From positions 1 to 34,302 of the forward strand of contig ONSV01000041.1 of assembly GCA_900320585.1 (NCBI GenBank): a stretch of 34,302 nucleotides of DNA, read 5' to 3'. This DNA is from an uncultured Prevotellaceae bacterium. Its GTDB lineage: Bacteria > Bacteroidota > Bacteroidia > Bacteroidales > Bacteroidaceae. The notes under the pieces were generated by a model. It searched no databases. It was given only the letters and a program-made list of their open reading frames with translations, and was not told the DNA's origin. Made by a program: the position numbers and the translations under genes. Positions 1 to 7,390 of this stretch are shown here, piece after piece; within the stretch, counting starts at the first letter, position 1; the number at the start of each line of letters is the position of its first letter.

Positions 1-555
1 CACCTGCCCTACGCGCCCGCCGACATGCGCAGCATCTGCACGGGACTTCAGATACTCAACAACCGCATCGACGATGCCGCCAACGAAGACTGGGGATGCC
101 TGGGCATCGGGGCCGGATTCGTGCGCGACATCCGCATCGAGCACAACGAGATCTCCAACGTGTCGTATACCGGCATCAGCATGGGATGGGGATGGAACCA
201 GCAGACCTGCGCCATGGCCAACAACGTGGTGCGTGGCAACTACATCCACCACTATGCCCGCCACATGTACGACACCGCCGGCATCTACACCCTTGGCTCA
301 CAGCCCCACACCTTCATTGAGGAGAACGTGGTGAGCGACATCTACACGCCCGGCTACGTGCACGACCCCGAGCACTGGTTCTACCTCTACACCGACGAGG
401 GCTCCTCGTATATCACCGTACGTAACAACTGGACCCCCGCGGAGAAATACCTGAAGAATGCCAACGGTCCGGGCAACACCTGGGAGAACAATGGTCCGCA
501 GGTGGCCGACAGCATCAAGCAAGCCGCCGGAATACGCAAACCGACAAAACCGTAA
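1..555 (+). CDS. Right-handed parallel beta-helix protein, C-terminal part (probable glycan-active enzyme)
   Basis: The reading frame is open to the first base of the window, so the N-terminus and any signal peptide lie outside it; 184 codons are visible. The sequence is made of short repeating rungs of the type xIxxNxI, for example LQILNNRI, IRIEHNEI and VRGNYIHHY, which is the signature of right-handed parallel beta-helices. The stretch YTGISMGWGW is typical of beta-helix glycosidases and lyases of Bacteroidetes, GH141-like among them, but family membership cannot be settled from a fragment. It is the first visible gene of an operon; the MFS gene starts 38 bp downstream. In that company an extracytoplasmic role in cutting a polysaccharide is likely, which is inference. 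The catalytic residues are not identifiable with confidence. Confidence 0.8.
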   Translation, partial: HLPYAPADMRSICTGLQILNNRIDDAANEDWGCLGIGAGFVRDIRIEHNEISNVSYTGISMGWGWNQQTCAMANNVVRGNYIHHYARHMYDTAGIYTLGSQPHTFIEENVVSDIYTPGYVHDPEHWFYLYTDEGSSYITVRNNWTPAEKYLKNANGPGNTWENNGPQVADSIKQAAGIRKPTKP

Positions 556-593
556 GTCACGGAAAACCAACCCATACAAAACCACAAGGAAAA

Positions 594-1955
594 ATGGAGA
601 AGAAAAAAGGAAGTCTGAAGAGCACCATTGCCGTCTCGCTCACCAACTATCTCGATGCCGGCGCCATCGTGGCCGGTGCCAGCGGCCTCACGCTATGGAA
701 GGAATACCTCGGCCTGACCGAGGGGCACTTGGGATGGCTCAACGCCATCAGCGCCAACTGTTTAGGAGCCGCCATCGGTGCCATCATCGGCGGATTTCTC
801 GCCGACAAGTTCGGCCGCAAGGCCATCTACACCTACAATATGCTCGTCTACATGCTGGGAGTGGCCCTCATCATGTTCTCGTTCAACTTCCCCATGCTGC
901 TGTTGGGCTTCCTCATCACCGGCATCTCGGTAGGCGTGGGAGTTCCCGCCTCGTGGACCTATATCTCGGAGAGTTCGGAAGTGGGCAACCGCGGCCGCAA
1001 CATCGGCATCTCGCAGATGGCATGGGGCATAGGCCCCACCATCATCCTCATCCTGGGCACCCTTCTGGCCCCACCCACAGGCGGGGCAGGCAGCGAGGGC
1101 ATGCTCTTCGGTCTGGTGCAGGGAGTGGCCTCGCTCTTCGGCGTGGAGGGCAGCGGTGCGTCGCTCAACGTGTTCAGCAGCCGCATCGTTTTTGCCTCGC
1201 TCTTCATCGTGGCCTTCATCGCCTGGCAACTGCAGCGCCGCCTCGACGAGTCGAAAGCCTGGGAAGACCTCAAGTCGGGCGACCAGGGCAAGAGCCAGGG
1301 CACCTTTGCCTCGTTTGGCTCGCTCTTCACCAACCGCATCAACATCCGCACGATGCTCTTCCTCGCCGGCATGTATCTCACCTGGAACCTGGTGAGTTCG
1401 GTGATGGGCTTCTTCCAACAGCATATCTATGAGACCGCTGGCGGCCTTTCGAACGAGTATGCCAACATGCTCAGCGTGGGCCAGTGGCTCATCATCATCG
1501 CCACCACCTTTGTCTTCTCGATGATTGTGGACAAGGTGAACCAGCGCTGGCTCTACTTCATCGGCGTCAGCTTTGCCGTGCTGGCCTGGCTGCTCATCAT
1601 CACCGTGGGCATCAACAGCATTGCCGGCCTGCTCATCTTCACCCTGTTGTGGGGTCTGCAGGGCGGTATCTCCGTCCAGTCGTTCTATGCCCTCTGGGCC
1701 TCGGAGTTGTTCCCCGCCCGCTACCGTGCCGCCGCCCAGGGCGTGATGTTCTTCGTGGTGCGCGGTCTGTCGGCCGCCTGGGGACTGGGCTTCGTCTACA
1801 TCTACGGCGAGCAGGGCGAGGGATTCTCCGTTGCCGCCTACGTGATGCTTGCCCTGCTGCTCATCTCGCTCATCATCGGCACCGTGGGTGCTCCCAACAC
1901 CCGTGGCAAGACCCTTGACGAGATCAGCAAGGAGCGTGGATTCTCTAAAATGTAA
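594..1955 (+). CDS. MFS transporter, sugar-porter type
   Basis: A 453-residue inner-membrane protein with about twelve hydrophobic segments. Two hallmarks of the sugar-porter branch of the major facilitator superfamily are visible: the loop 2-3 motif DKFGRK at residues 71-76, and a C-terminal PNTRGKTLDEI starting at residue 434, a version of the sugar-porter PETKG motif. The central loop (RLDESKAWEDLK and following) is the usual cytoplasmic loop between the two halves. The substrate is probably a mono- or oligosaccharide or a sugar acid. It lies between the beta-helix gene and an aldolase gene that starts 10 bp downstream, so transported sugar and aldolase substrate may be the same compound or related ones (inference). 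No truncation or frameshift is seen. Confidence 0.92.
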   Translation: MEKKKGSLKSTIAVSLTNYLDAGAIVAGASGLTLWKEYLGLTEGHLGWLNAISANCLGAAIGAIIGGFLADKFGRKAIYTYNMLVYMLGVALIMFSFNFPMLLLGFLITGISVGVGVPASWTYISESSEVGNRGRNIGISQMAWGIGPTIILILGTLLAPPTGGAGSEGMLFGLVQGVASLFGVEGSGASLNVFSSRIVFASLFIVAFIAWQLQRRLDESKAWEDLKSGDQGKSQGTFASFGSLFTNRINIRTMLFLAGMYLTWNLVSSVMGFFQQHIYETAGGLSNEYANMLSVGQWLIIIATTFVFSMIVDKVNQRWLYFIGVSFAVLAWLLIITVGINSIAGLLIFTLLWGLQGGISVQSFYALWASELFPARYRAAAQGVMFFVVRGLSAAWGLGFVYIYGEQGEGFSVAAYVMLALLLISLIIGTVGAPNTRGKTLDEISKERGFSKM

Positions 1956-1965
1956 ACCAACAACA

Positions 1966-2910
1966 ATGAAGGACTATATGGACAAACGACAACCCCTTTG
2001 CGGAATCATCCCTCCGCTGGTCACCCCTCTTTCCGACAACGAGACCCTCGACACCGACAGTCTGGAGCGGCTCATCGAGCACCTCATCGCTGGTGGCGTG
2101 CACGGCCTTTTCATCCTCGGCACCACTGGCGAGGAACAAAGTCTGAGTTACAAGCTGCGCAAGGAGATGATACAGCAGGCGGCACGCATCAACAACGGCA
2201 GGCTGCCACTGCTCGTCTGCGTGACCGACACCTCGATTGTGGAGAGCATCCGCCTGGCCCATGTGGCCGCCGACAGCGGTGCCGACGCGGTGGTCTCCGC
2301 CCCACCCTACTATTTCGCCCCCGGTCAGCCCGAACTGGCACAGTTCTATGAGGAGCTGGTTCCCCAGCTGCCCCTGCCCGTCTATCTCTACAACATGCCC
2401 TCGCACGTGAAGGTGAGCTTTGCCCCCGACACCGTGCGCCGCATAGCCCAGAATCCCCGTGTGTTAGGATTCAAGGACTCCTCTGCCAATACCGTCTACT
2501 TCCAGTCGGTGCTCTACAAGATGCGTGAGCGTCCCGACTTCTCGATGCTCGTAGGTCCCGAGGAGATTACGGGCGAGTGCGTGTTGCTGGGAGCCCATGG
2601 CGGCATCAACGGCGGAGCCAACATGTTCCCCGAGTTGTATGTGGCCATGTACGACGCCGCTAAGGCAGGCGACCTGCAGCGCGTGCTCCATCTGCAGCAG
2701 CTGATCATGCAGATCTCGACCACCATCTACACGGTGGGGCAGCACGACTCAAGCTACCTGAAAGGCCTGAAATGCGCCCTCTCGCTGCTGGGCATCATCA
2801 ACGACGACTTCGTGGCCTCGCCCTTCTACAAGTTCAACGCCCCTGAGCGCGAGAAGATACGCCAGGCGCTGGCCGCCCTCCCCCTGAGCAACGGAAAGCT
2901 GGAGTTATGA
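1966..2910 (+). CDS. DHDPS/N-acetylneuraminate lyase family aldolase, substrate unknown
   Basis: A 314-residue class I aldolase of the DapA/NanA family, which cleaves or condenses 2-keto acids through a Schiff base. Visible marks are GTTGEE (the GxxGE pyruvate-carboxylate loop), the catalytic tyrosine Y142 in YNMP, and the Schiff-base lysine K170 in GFKDSS; length and spacing match the family. True dihydrodipicolinate synthase has an arginine five residues after the tyrosine (YNVPSR in E. coli). Here that place holds H147 (YNMPSH), which argues against a lysine-biosynthesis role and for cleavage of a 2-keto-3-deoxy acid or sialic-acid-like sugar. The start at 1966 is preferred because it lies 10 bp after the MFS stop; the next in-frame ATG is 1978. 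The stop overlaps the symporter start by 4 bp (ATGA), which indicates translational coupling. It acts in the cytoplasm; the precise substrate is unknown. Confidence 0.9.
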   Translation: MKDYMDKRQPLCGIIPPLVTPLSDNETLDTDSLERLIEHLIAGGVHGLFILGTTGEEQSLSYKLRKEMIQQAARINNGRLPLLVCVTDTSIVESIRLAHVAADSGADAVVSAPPYYFAPGQPELAQFYEELVPQLPLPVYLYNMPSHVKVSFAPDTVRRIAQNPRVLGFKDSSANTVYFQSVLYKMRERPDFSMLVGPEEITGECVLLGAHGGINGGANMFPELYVAMYDAAKAGDLQRVLHLQQLIMQISTTIYTVGQHDSSYLKGLKCALSLLGIINDDFVASPFYKFNAPEREKIRQALAALPLSNGKLEL

Positions 2911-4367
2911 ACACCATCGACCTGATCATCTTCCTCGTCTTCACGCTCGGCGTGGTGGTCTTCGGTTGCAGTTTTTACAAGAAAGGCAACACGTCGGCTG
3001 AATTCACCGAGGCCGGCCGCTCGCTGCCAGGATGGGTGGTGGGCATGAGCATCTTTGCCACCTACGTGTCGAGCATCAGCTACATCGGCTATCCCGGCAA
3101 GGCCTTCGCCTCCGACTGGAACGCCTTTGTCTTCTCGCTCTCCATCCCGATAGCGAGTTATTTCGCCGCCCGCTATTTCGTGCCGTTCTACCGTCATGGC
3201 GGCAGCGTGTCGGCCTACACCTTCCTCGAGGAGAAATTCGGACGATGGGCCCGCCTGTATGCCTCGGCCTGTTACCTGCTCACGCAGATAGCCCGTATGG
3301 GCAGCATCCTCTACCTGCTGGCCGTGCCCATGCACATCCTGATGGGGTGGAACATGCACGTGGTGATTATCGCCACCTCGATAGGCATCATCATCTACTC
3401 GGTGCTGGGAGGCCTGAAGGCCGTGATCTGGGCCGACGCCATCCAGGGCATCATCCTCATCGGCGGCGCGCTGCTCTGCCTGGGCATCCTCTGCTTCTCG
3501 ATGCCCGAAGGTCCTGCCCAGGTGTTCGACCTGGCCATCCACTCGCCCCAGGGCAACAAATTCTCATTGGGCGAGTTCACCGGCGACCTCACCAGTTCCA
3601 CCTTCTGGGTATGCCTCATCTACGGCATCTTCATCAACCTGCAGAACTACGGTATCGACCAGAACTACGTGCAGCGCTACCATGCTGCGAAGACCGACCG
3701 CGACGCCCGTTTCTCCGCCCTCTTCGGCGGCTACCTCTTCATCCCCGTCTCGGCCCTGTTCTTCCTCATCGGGTCGGCCCTCTACAGCTACTACACCGCC
3801 CATCCCCACCTGTTGCCCGCCGACATCGCCGCCAAGCCCGACTACGTGTTCCCGTTCTTCATCGTCAACGGTCTGCCCGTAGGGCTCCGCGGACTGCTCA
3901 TCGCCTCCATCTTCGCGGCGGGCATGAGCACCGTGTCGACCAGCGTCACCTCGGCCGCCACCATCATCCTCACCGACTACTACAAGCCGTTGGTGAGGAA
4001 CGCATCGGAGCGCCGTCAGGTCTACGTCTTGCGCCTTTCGAGCGTGCTGGTGGGCATCATCGGCATCTTCGTGGCCATCGCCATGCTCAGCGTGGAGAGC
4101 ATCATCGACGCATGGTGGAAACTGTCGTCCATCTTCTCGGGCGGCATGCTCGGACTGTTCCTGCTCGGCATCATGCCCCGGCGCATCCACCGATGGGCGG
4201 CCTTGGCAGGGTGCGTGGCCGGCATTGCCGTCATCGCATGGATATCGCTTGCCGGCCTTTACGACCTGCCCGGCATCCACCTGCACGAATACCTCGCCAT
4301 CGTGCTGGGCACCACCACCATCTTCGTCGTGGGCTTCCTGGTCACCCTATTGGTGAAACGCCACTAA
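2907..4367 (+). CDS. Sodium:solute symporter (SSS family)
   Basis: A 486-residue polytopic inner-membrane protein with about thirteen hydrophobic helices. It follows the SSS/SGLT pattern: an N-terminal helix, then EAGRSLPGWVVGMSIFATYVS around the sodium site, an LGGLKAVIWADAIQG segment, and the diagnostic AGMSTVSTSVTSAATI motif with neighbouring Ser/Thr residues that coordinate sodium in this family. It should drive uptake of a small sugar or organic acid with Na+. Its ATG overlaps the aldolase stop, so the two proteins are probably made together. The operon therefore has two unrelated inner-membrane transporters around one aldolase, which suggests two different breakdown products or a mixed pool. 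The substrate cannot be read from sequence. Confidence 0.93.
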   Translation: MNTIDLIIFLVFTLGVVVFGCSFYKKGNTSAEFTEAGRSLPGWVVGMSIFATYVSSISYIGYPGKAFASDWNAFVFSLSIPIASYFAARYFVPFYRHGGSVSAYTFLEEKFGRWARLYASACYLLTQIARMGSILYLLAVPMHILMGWNMHVVIIATSIGIIIYSVLGGLKAVIWADAIQGIILIGGALLCLGILCFSMPEGPAQVFDLAIHSPQGNKFSLGEFTGDLTSSTFWVCLIYGIFINLQNYGIDQNYVQRYHAAKTDRDARFSALFGGYLFIPVSALFFLIGSALYSYYTAHPHLLPADIAAKPDYVFPFFIVNGLPVGLRGLLIASIFAAGMSTVSTSVTSAATIILTDYYKPLVRNASERRQVYVLRLSSVLVGIIGIFVAIAMLSVESIIDAWWKLSSIFSGGMLGLFLLGIMPRRIHRWAALAGCVAGIAVIAWISLAGLYDLPGIHLHEYLAIVLGTTTIFVVGFLVTLLVKRH

Positions 4368-4392
4368 ACGCAACAAAAAACGACAGCGCCTC

Positions 4393-6474
4393 ATGGACAA
4401 GCAACAAGCCACATGGATATGGTATCCCGGCGACTTTGAGATATGGCTGGGAAACCGTTTCAACAACCGCCGCACCGAGCGTGGGGCGATGTTTCCCCCA
4501 TTCTGGAAGCAAGATGCCCACTGGCCTACGGTGGAGTTCTCGAAGACCGTCCGCCTGACGCACACCGAGAAGGTGAGCATCATAGCCGAAGGACAGTTCA
4601 GCCTGAAGATTGACGGCTACCTGCAATTTGGCATGCCCGACACCTTCCTTATCCCCCGTGGAGAGCACCATGTGAACATCAAGGTATACAACCCTGCCAC
4701 CCCACCCGCCCTCTACATCGACGGCGAGACCATCAAGTCGGATGGTAGTTGGCTCGCCACCTATGAAGACAAAATTTGGATTGACGAGAACGGCGAGGCC
4801 CATGGCTCCGGCCAATACGTGCCTTCGGGCTATTGGAATTTCGACGACCCGGAGAAAGGTCCCTCCACCTTTGCCCTGCCGCGCAGGGAGCAAGAGGCCG
4901 TGAGCCTCACGCCTATGGGCCGAGGGTTGCTTGCCGACTTCGGCAAGGAGACTATGGGCTACCTCACCATCAAAGGCATCGAGGGAGAAGGCCAACTCAA
5001 CATCTTCTATGGCGAGAGCCGTGAGGAGGCCTTGGACAAAGGTTTCTGCGAGACCCTCGACCAGCTCAGCATCCTGCCCGACGCCATCATCGACAATGCC
5101 ACCAACACCGCCACCGACCGTACATCCCGCTACACGCTGCCCATGAGCAAGGCATTCAGGTACGTCTACCTCGAGGCGACGGGCAACGTGACACTCAGCG
5201 CCCTCTCCGTAGAATACGAATATGCGCCCTTTGACGAGGCCCACAGCGGCCATTTCCGTTGCAGCGACGAGGCGCTGAACCACATCTGGGATGTGGCCGC
5301 CTATACGATGGACCTCACCACCCGTGAGTTCTTCGTCGACGGCATCAAGCGCGACCGATGGACCTGGAGCGGCGATGCCATACAGAGTTATCTGATGAAC
5401 TACTACCTGCGCTTCGATACTGGCTGCGTGCGCCGCACCATCCGGCAGTTGCGCGGGAAAGACCCCGTGACCGCCCATGTGAACACCATCATGGACTACA
5501 CGTTCTACTGGTTCAAGTCCATCCTCGACTTCTACCTCTACACCGGCGACCTTGCCTTTGTCAGTGAGATGTGGCCTCGGATGGTGACACTGATGGATTA
5601 TGTATTGAACCGCACCAATGCCGACGGCATGGCAGAGGGGCAACCCGACGACTGGATTTTCGTCGACTGGGTGGACTTCCCCATGCACAAGCGGGGCACA
5701 CTCTGTTTTGAGCAGTTGCTCTTCTGCAAAGCCCTTGAGACCATGCACACCTGTGCCACCCTTTTGGGTATCGACAGTCAATATGGCGAAAGGGCTTCTG
5801 CCTTGTTGTCAAAAGTGAAATCCACCTTCTGGAGCGAGGAGCACCAAGCCTTCCTCCACGCCATCGAGGAAGGAGAGCTCAACAAGATGGTGACGAAGTT
5901 CCCCAACATGTTTGCCATCCTCTATGGCTATGCCGATGACCGGGAGCGAGAAGCCATACTGAGACATGTGCTGCTCAACAAACAGATAGAGGCCATCACC
6001 ACTCCCTACATGCGTTTTTATGAGTTGGAAGCCCTTTGCATGATGGGCAGGCAGGCAGAAGTCCTGCCCGAAATAAAAGCCTACTGGGGCGGTATGCTGA
6101 ATGAGGGCGCCACAACGTTTTGGGAAAAATACGACCCCTCTGAGCACGGCACACAGCATCTTGCCATGTATGGCCGTCCCTATGGCAAGAGCCTCTGCCA
6201 TGCCTGGGGAGCCAGTCCCATTTACATTCTCGGCAGATATTTCCTCGGTGTGTCACCCACCAAGGCAGGCTATGAGGAATATGAGGTGCGTCCGAATCTC
6301 GGTGGACTGGAATGGATGGAAGGCACGGTCCCCACTCCCTTTGGCAAGATTGAAGTCTCCGTCCACCCTGGTTCTGTGACTGTACACAGCGACGGTGGCA
6401 GCGGCACGCTCATCCTCGGCGACCGCCGCATACACATCCCTGTTGGCGAAATGATACATGTCCAGAACCTATGA
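4393..6474 (+). CDS. GH78-like alpha-L-rhamnosidase, predicted cytoplasmic
   Basis: A 693-residue protein with N-terminal beta-sandwich domains (about 1-290), an (alpha/alpha)6 six-hairpin domain (about 295-620) and a C-terminal beta domain, the layout of GH78 alpha-L-rhamnosidases. The motif DGIKRDR at 316-322 followed by WTWSGD corresponds to the GH78 active-site signature. TTFWEKY with E578 and CHAWGASP further on are the second conserved block; E578 is the candidate general base. There is no signal peptide, and the preceding stop lies only 25 bp upstream, so no hidden one can be present. The enzyme should therefore act on imported oligosaccharides in the cytoplasm. It is the last gene of the operon, followed by a strong hairpin. 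GH78-like proteins also include members with unproven specificity, so rhamnose as the substrate is likely but not certain. Confidence 0.88.
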   Translation: MDKQQATWIWYPGDFEIWLGNRFNNRRTERGAMFPPFWKQDAHWPTVEFSKTVRLTHTEKVSIIAEGQFSLKIDGYLQFGMPDTFLIPRGEHHVNIKVYNPATPPALYIDGETIKSDGSWLATYEDKIWIDENGEAHGSGQYVPSGYWNFDDPEKGPSTFALPRREQEAVSLTPMGRGLLADFGKETMGYLTIKGIEGEGQLNIFYGESREEALDKGFCETLDQLSILPDAIIDNATNTATDRTSRYTLPMSKAFRYVYLEATGNVTLSALSVEYEYAPFDEAHSGHFRCSDEALNHIWDVAAYTMDLTTREFFVDGIKRDRWTWSGDAIQSYLMNYYLRFDTGCVRRTIRQLRGKDPVTAHVNTIMDYTFYWFKSILDFYLYTGDLAFVSEMWPRMVTLMDYVLNRTNADGMAEGQPDDWIFVDWVDFPMHKRGTLCFEQLLFCKALETMHTCATLLGIDSQYGERASALLSKVKSTFWSEEHQAFLHAIEEGELNKMVTKFPNMFAILYGYADDREREAILRHVLLNKQIEAITTPYMRFYELEALCMMGRQAEVLPEIKAYWGGMLNEGATTFWEKYDPSEHGTQHLAMYGRPYGKSLCHAWGASPIYILGRYFLGVSPTKAGYEEYEVRPNLGGLEWMEGTVPTPFGKIEVSVHPGSVTVHSDGGSGTLILGDRRIHIPVGEMIHVQNL

Positions 6475-6495
6475 GCATCCTGCCAGGCAAACAAA

Positions 6496-6550
6496 ATCAA
6501 GGGGGCAGATGGTGATTGATTTCCCGTCAATCAAGATCTGCCCCCTTGAT
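6496..6550. terminator. Bidirectional hairpin terminator
   Basis: Arms 6496-6510 and 6536-6550 pair perfectly over 15 bp with a run of five G-C pairs. A smaller inner stem (6513-6519 with 6527-6533) makes a compound hairpin. It sits between two convergent genes ending at 6474 (+) and 6566 (-), so it can end transcription from both sides. Confidence 0.85.
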
Positions 6551-6565
6551 GGCTGATAAAAGTGC

Positions 6566-7183
6566 TCAGAAACTGAACTTGCGTCCGTTCCACTTCAGCG
6601 TCTTCGTCCTCTTCTTCTTGTTATCTTTCCACTCTGTGTAAATGATGTCTTTGCCGCTTCGGGGCAGATCGTAGCAGACCCAGGCACCGTCTTCCGTGCC
6701 AAACATCACCTCAAAGCCCGGGGCCTCACAAGAGGTCATTTTCTTCGTGGCATTGTTGTAGCGGTAGAAAGTGAGACCATCGAATTGGCCGGGGGAATAG
6801 ATGCCATCCGTGTAGCATTTCACATTGTAGGCAAATAGTTTGTGCTTCTGGTCGGCCTCGTTCCAATAGCACATCTCAACTCTCAACAATTCTTTATCAT
6901 CTCTGGACTCATAGACCGCGTAACCGTTTTTTTGGTCGACGGTGATTTTATCGCCCTCATCCAGCGGTAGACCTTTGCGATATTGTGTCCAAGCCTGCTT
7001 GGCTGCATTTGTCGATTCATTGAGAACATCATCTTCTTCGTTCCATACATAATTGGAAAGTAAAGCCCAAGCGAAGTCGCTGATGGTGGGTTTTGCTCCT
7101 TGATAGTTGACTCGAATGGTTTCCTGTGCCGCCAGCATCATGGTGGAGCACAGCAAGGCGATAGCCAGAGATAATCTTTTCAT
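6566..7183 (-). CDS. Small secreted protein of unknown function
   Basis: A 205-residue protein with a clear signal peptide (MKRLSLAIALLCSTMMLAAQ, cleavage near residue 19 or 20) and no lipobox, so it is periplasmic or secreted. The mature part is mixed alpha/beta with many aromatic and charged residues (YVWNEEDDV, WTQYRKGLP, FYRYNNATKK) and ends in a short basic stretch (DNKKKRTKTLKW). No known family was recognised. It is transcribed alone, diverging from the glucuronidase-like gene, and has its own likely promoter at 7215-7244. Codon use and base composition look closer to AT than in the neighbouring operons. A role in the glycan cluster is possible only by position. Confidence 0.85.
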   Translation of the reverse strand: MKRLSLAIALLCSTMMLAAQETIRVNYQGAKPTISDFAWALLSNYVWNEEDDVLNESTNAAKQAWTQYRKGLPLDEGDKITVDQKNGYAVYESRDDKELLRVEMCYWNEADQKHKLFAYNVKCYTDGIYSPGQFDGLTFYRYNNATKKMTSCEAPGFEVMFGTEDGAWVCYDLPRSGKDIIYTEWKDNKKKRTKTLKWNGRKFSF

Positions 7184-7214
7184 ATTGTATAAGGTTTAGA
7201 TTTTTACTGTGCTG

Positions 7215-7244
7215 CAAATATACTATTTTTTGGATATCCGCAAA
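7215..7244 (-). promoter_or_regulatory. Probable promoter for the small secreted protein gene
   Basis: Read on the minus strand, a -33 TTTG (7241-7244) is followed 18 bases later by a -7 TATATTTG (7215-7222), matching the Bacteroidetes consensus TTTG/TAnnTTTG. The ATG lies about 32 bases further on. Confidence 0.65.
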
Positions 7245-7288
7245 CACATTTGATACTCTTTTTTAAATCATCTTTTTATGCTTTATTC

Positions 7289-7319
7289 TTTGAAAATCCC
7301 ATTTTAAAATGTATCTTTG
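7289..7319 (+). promoter_or_regulatory. Probable promoter for the glucuronidase-like/GH2 operon
   Basis: TTTG at 7289-7292 and TATCTTTG at 7312-7319 are 19 bases apart, a textbook Bacteroidetes promoter. The start codon chosen for the downstream gene (7391) is about 65 bases beyond the expected start of transcription. Any earlier in-frame start near 7250 would precede this promoter, so 7391 is favoured. Confidence 0.75.
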
Positions 7320-7390
7320 TACATTCATTGTGCGATGTGCAGAAAACCACACATTGTCCAAGCCATAAGCCTAAAAACGAACTACTAAAA

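Noticed and set aside
1966-2910. Calling the aldolase dapA
   Set aside because: The arginine that binds the second carboxylate in DapA is replaced by His, and the gene sits in a sugar operon.
4342-5781. A 479-codon open frame on the minus strand opposite the rhamnosidase-like gene
   Set aside because: It is a shadow of the real gene; no recognisable domain, and it crosses the end of the symporter gene without a plausible start region.
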